Source: Micromonospora sp. WMMD1120
GTDB lineage: Bacteria; Actinomycetota; Actinomycetes; Mycobacteriales; Micromonosporaceae
Assembly (NCBI RefSeq): GCF_029626235.1
Contig: NZ_JARUBO010000005.1
Coordinates: forward strand, 6,916,001 to 6,980,000
Direction of reading: 5' to 3'
Length of the DNA: 64,000 nt
The notes under the pieces are model-generated. The model did no database searches, was not told the origin of the DNA, and was given only the letters and a program-made list of their open reading frames with translations. Position numbers and translations under genes: made by a program. Position 1 is the stretch's first letter. Every line of letters begins with the position of its first letter. Positions 61,060-64,000 of the stretch are shown one piece after another.

Positions 61060-62391
61060 ATGTCACCCGACGCCCACGTGATCGACATCCACCCCGCCCG
61101 GCAGCTACGGGTGCTGATGCTCTCCTGGGAGTACCCGCCGGTGCTCGTCGGTGGCCTCGGCCGGCACGTGCACGCCCTCTCCGTCGCGCTCGCCGCCGCA
61201 GGCCACGAGGTCACAGTGGTCACCCGGCACGCCGAGGGCGCGCCCCTGGAGGAGTACGCCGAGGGCGTGCGCATCCTGCGCGCCCCGGAGGACCCGGTCG
61301 CCTTCCCGCTGGCCACCGGATCGTTGCTGGCCTGGACCATGGCGTTCAACCACACCCTCACCCGCACCGCCCTGCGCGCCACCCAGGCGGGCGACTACGA
61401 CGTCATCCACGCCCACGACTGGCTGGTCGCGCACACCGCCGTGACCCTCTCCGAGCACCTGGACCTCCCGCTGGTCACCACCATGCACGCCACCGAGGCG
61501 GGCCGGCACCAGGGCTGGTTGCCGGAGGAGATGAACCGCACCATCCACGGCGTCGAGCACTGGCTCAGCGGGTCCTCCATCCGGGTGATCACCTGCTCGG
61601 GTTACATGCGCGAGCAGGTCACGACCCTGTTCGACGTCCAGACCGCCCAGGTCGACGTGGTGCCCAACGGGGTCGACGACCGGGCCTGGCGGGCCCGGCC
61701 CCGCGCCGTCGCGTCGGCCCGCGCGCGGTTCGCCGGGGACGGGCCCCTCGTCGGGTACGCCGGACGCCTGGTCTACGAGAAGGGTGTCCAGCACCTGGTG
61801 CACGCCGTACCCCGGCTGCGCGAGCGGCACCCGGGGCTCCGCGTCGTGATCGCCGGCGACGGGCCGTACCGTGCCGAACTGGAGGAGGAGGCCCGGCGGC
61901 TGGCGCTCAGCTCGACCGTCCGGTTCACCGGCTTCCTCGACTCCACACAACTGCCGGCGATGCTCGGCGCCACCGACGCGACGGTGGTCCCCAGCCTCTA
62001 CGAGCCGTTCGGCATGGTGGCGCTGGAGGCCGCGGCGGCCGGAGCGCCCCTCGCCGTGGCCCGCACCGGCGGCCTCGCCGAGATCGTCGAGCCCGGCGTG
62101 ACCGGTGTGACCTTCCCGCACAGCGACCCGGACGCGCTCGCCGGCGCCGTCGGTCAACTGCTCGGCGACGAGGTCCACGCCCGGCGGATGGCGCGGCGGG
62201 CCCGCACCATGGTCGGCGAGCGGTACGGCTGGGGCACGATCGCCGCCCGCACCGCCGCCAGCTACGCCGCCGCCCGCCGGGAACACGGCCCTGTGCAGGC
62301 CCGACGCGCCGCCGCCCGGCTGGCCGGCGGTCGCGCCCGGATCGCCATCCCGGAGGGGAATCTGCTCGCCGCCGACCACGCCGCCTGCTGA
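61060..62391 (+). CDS. GT4-family glycosyltransferase (glycogen/alpha-glucan synthase-like)
   Basis: 443 aa GT-B fold. N-terminal MLSWEYPPVLVGGLGRHVHALS and the C-terminal nucleotide-binding block EPFGMVALEAAAAGAP with acceptor-side VPNGVDD and GRLVYEKGVQHLV are characteristic of GT4 enzymes of the mycobacterial glucan-synthase group (GlgM, Rv3032-like). It would transfer glucose or a hexose from an ADP/UDP-sugar; donor and acceptor are inferred. The ATG at 61060 follows AAAGGGGGC. Next to the debranching enzyme, in keeping with alpha-glucan metabolism. Confidence 0.88.
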   Translation: MSPDAHVIDIHPARQLRVLMLSWEYPPVLVGGLGRHVHALSVALAAAGHEVTVVTRHAEGAPLEEYAEGVRILRAPEDPVAFPLATGSLLAWTMAFNHTLTRTALRATQAGDYDVIHAHDWLVAHTAVTLSEHLDLPLVTTMHATEAGRHQGWLPEEMNRTIHGVEHWLSGSSIRVITCSGYMREQVTTLFDVQTAQVDVVPNGVDDRAWRARPRAVASARARFAGDGPLVGYAGRLVYEKGVQHLVHAVPRLRERHPGLRVVIAGDGPYRAELEEEARRLALSSTVRFTGFLDSTQLPAMLGATDATVVPSLYEPFGMVALEAAAAGAPLAVARTGGLAEIVEPGVTGVTFPHSDPDALAGAVGQLLGDEVHARRMARRARTMVGERYGWGTIAARTAASYAAARREHGPVQARRAAARLAGGRARIAIPEGNLLAADHAAC

Positions 62392-62474
62392 GCCGGGTCG
62401 GACGACCGATAGGTGACTTCCGATCCGCTCGTTAGGGTGTAGCCCGGACAGCGGTTGAGGAGGAGCGTGCGCAG

Positions 62475-64000
62475 GTGCTGATCGCCGGTCGGTACCGGCT
62501 GCTCGACCTGGTGGGTCGCGGGGGCATGGGCCGGGTGTGGCGTGCCCACGACGAGATGCTGCACCGCGAGATCGCGGTCAAGGAGGTCGTCCCGCCGAGC
62601 TGGTTGACCGATCGCGAACGGGACGAGGTGCGCTCACGCACCCTGCGCGAGGCGCGCACCGCGGCCCGGCTCAACCACCCCGCGGTGGTCCGGCTCTACG
62701 ACGTCATCGCCGTCGAGGGCAGCCCGTGGATCGTGATGGAGTACGTCCCGTCGCGCACCCTCCAGGACGTCGTGGACGCCGAGGGGCCGCTGGAACCGGC
62801 GCACGCGGCCCGGATCGGCCTGGCGGTGCTCGACGCGTTGCAGGCCGCGCACACCGCCGGCGTGCTGCACCGCGACATCAAGCCGCAGAACGTGCTCGTG
62901 GCACACGACGGGCGGGTGATGCTCACCGACTTCGGGTTGGCCACCTTCGACGGCGGCGACGGCGCGATGACCCGCCCCGGCATGGTGCTCGGCTCCCCGC
63001 AGTACGTGGCACCGGAGCGGGCCGCCGAGGGGGTGTCCACTGTCGCCGCCGACCTGTGGTCGCTCGGAGCGACGCTGCACGCCGCTGTCGAGGGGCGGTC
63101 CCCGTACGCCCGCAGCACCGCCATGGCCACACTGAGCGCCCTGGCCGCCGGCCCACCGGACCCGGCACCGCACGCCGGGATGCTCGCGCCGGTGCTCGCC
63201 GGGTTGCTGCGCCGGGACCCCCGCGAGCGCCTCGACCACGACGAGGCCCGCCGGCTGCTGACGGCCGCGGCGACCGGCCGCGTGGAGCCGCCACCGACGG
63301 CCGATCCACATACGGTGTCCGGGCGGCCGGGATCGGTGCCGGGCCTGGTCGGGCAGCCCGTCGTGGTGCGGGACGGCGAGGAGCAGGAGCCCACCGTCCC
63401 ACTGCCCGACGACTCCACCGCCCCGAGCGCCGGGCCGGCCCTGGTGGGCACGGCAGCCGGCGCGACGCCGCGATGGATGCGCGGTTCGCGTACCGCGCGT
63501 CGGCTGTCGCTGATCGCGGTGGCGCTGCTGGTCGCCGTCGCGGCCGGTGTCGGCACCGCGCTGACCGTCGCCGACGACGAGCCCGGCGGCCCCACCGGCT
63601 GGTCCTCGTCGCCGCGGCACCGCCCGCCCGACGGCGGCCCGGGCGGGCCCGGTCCCGGCCCGGACGGTGCCGGCCCGCCGCCCGGCGGGCGGGACCGCCC
63701 TCCCCCACCGTTCGCGTGCGTCCGGCCGCACGTGGAGGGCAGCCCGGTACTCGCCGGTGACCCGGCGCCGGGCGAGCGCTTCCGGCCGCCGCGTGGCTGG
63801 GTCTGGCACGCCGACACCGCCGGGTTCCACGTGGCCGTGCCGGCCACCTGGTACTACTCCCGGAACGGCGAGGTGGCCTGCTTCCAGGACCCGGTGTCCG
63901 GGCGTGCCCTCAGCGTCGCCCCGGGCAACAGCGCCGACCCGCTGGTCCGGCTGCGTGCGGCCCGCGACGCCGCGATCGGCGCCGGGGCGCTACCGGGGTA
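62475..64000 (+). CDS. membrane serine/threonine protein kinase (partial, runs off the window)
   Basis: At least 508 aa; no stop before 64000. The GTG at 62475 follows GAGGAGGAG by ten bases. Kinase domain about 1-265: Gly-rich loop GRGGMGRVW, Lys in IAVKEV, HRDIKPQN catalytic loop, DFGLATF and APERA. A Pro-rich linker leads to a membrane helix (LSLIAVALLVAVAAGVGTALTV, about residues 341-362) and an extracellular domain, so it is a PknB-like receptor kinase. The extracellular part (WVWHADTAGFHVAVPATWYYS) is not a PASTA repeat. Ligand unknown. Confidence 0.92.
   Translation, partial: MLIAGRYRLLDLVGRGGMGRVWRAHDEMLHREIAVKEVVPPSWLTDRERDEVRSRTLREARTAARLNHPAVVRLYDVIAVEGSPWIVMEYVPSRTLQDVVDAEGPLEPAHAARIGLAVLDALQAAHTAGVLHRDIKPQNVLVAHDGRVMLTDFGLATFDGGDGAMTRPGMVLGSPQYVAPERAAEGVSTVAADLWSLGATLHAAVEGRSPYARSTAMATLSALAAGPPDPAPHAGMLAPVLAGLLRRDPRERLDHDEARRLLTAAATGRVEPPPTADPHTVSGRPGSVPGLVGQPVVVRDGEEQEPTVPLPDDSTAPSAGPALVGTAAGATPRWMRGSRTARRLSLIAVALLVAVAAGVGTALTVADDEPGGPTGWSSSPRHRPPDGGPGGPGPGPDGAGPPPGGRDRPPPPFACVRPHVEGSPVLAGDPAPGERFRPPRGWVWHADTAGFHVAVPATWYYSRNGEVACFQDPVSGRALSVAPGNSADPLVRLRAARDAAIGAGALPG

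Overview
The window is high-GC actinomycete DNA, most likely from a Micromonospora-like member of the Micromonosporaceae. This is inferred from the strong G/C third-position bias, many GTG starts, a mycothiol-type DinB-fold enzyme, an F420-type oxidoreductase, a conservon-type sensor kinase with its roadblock partner, and LacI/CebR-type operators on cellulose genes. No rRNA, CRISPR array or complete insertion sequence was seen.

Layout. 1-2032: edge of an integrated element, with a tyrosine integrase and an AbrB-fold protein pointing away from the 3' end of a tRNA-Leu(GAG). 2264-12259: secreted or surface proteins with fibronectin III domains, then MoxR ATPase, DUF58 and a TgpA-like transglutaminase-fold membrane protein that lacks its catalytic triad. 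12273-21180: LysR/MFS divergent pair, SDR-LLM oxidoreductase operon, LtrA, DUF1028, mycothiol-type enzyme with PAP2 phosphatase, and DUF3159. 21498-26591: cellulose unit, a secreted GH48 cellulase and an intracellular GH1 beta-glucosidase, divergent, with three CebR-like operators. 26672-29604: CvnA/CvnB-type sensor kinase and roadblock protein. 29702-33948: FGGY kinase, a Trp-codon leader peptide ahead of a fused TrpE-TrpG/PhzE-type enzyme, and WrbA. 34234-37126: HipA-like kinase with DUF3037, a small membrane protein and an AlkZ-like protein. 37137-43872: MalQ and a sugar ABC importer (SBP, two permeases, ATPase) of the LpqY-SugABC type.

44183-48752: small regulatory modules: PadR with a membrane protein, a ribbon-helix-helix/PIN-like pair, a VOC protein, a degenerate RusA-like protein, a small hypothetical protein and an L,D-transpeptidase. 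49147-56082: HAD hydrolase, TetR with a second LtrA, an ECF41-type sigma factor divergent from a DoxX protein with matching promoters on both strands, and MerR with an NAD-dependent reductase. 56231-64000: alpha-glucan block (GH63-like glucosidase, debranching enzyme, GT4 glycosyltransferase) and a serine/threonine kinase cut by the window end.

The main themes are polysaccharide use (cellulose degradation, alpha-glucan turnover, sugar import), envelope functions and compact regulatory pairs. Several intergenic regions hold long, nested inverted repeats, and the sequence shows a number of readable control sites: the trp leader, ECF promoters, CebR boxes and palindromes at regulator genes. All functions come from reading the sequence and recalled family knowledge; no database search was run.
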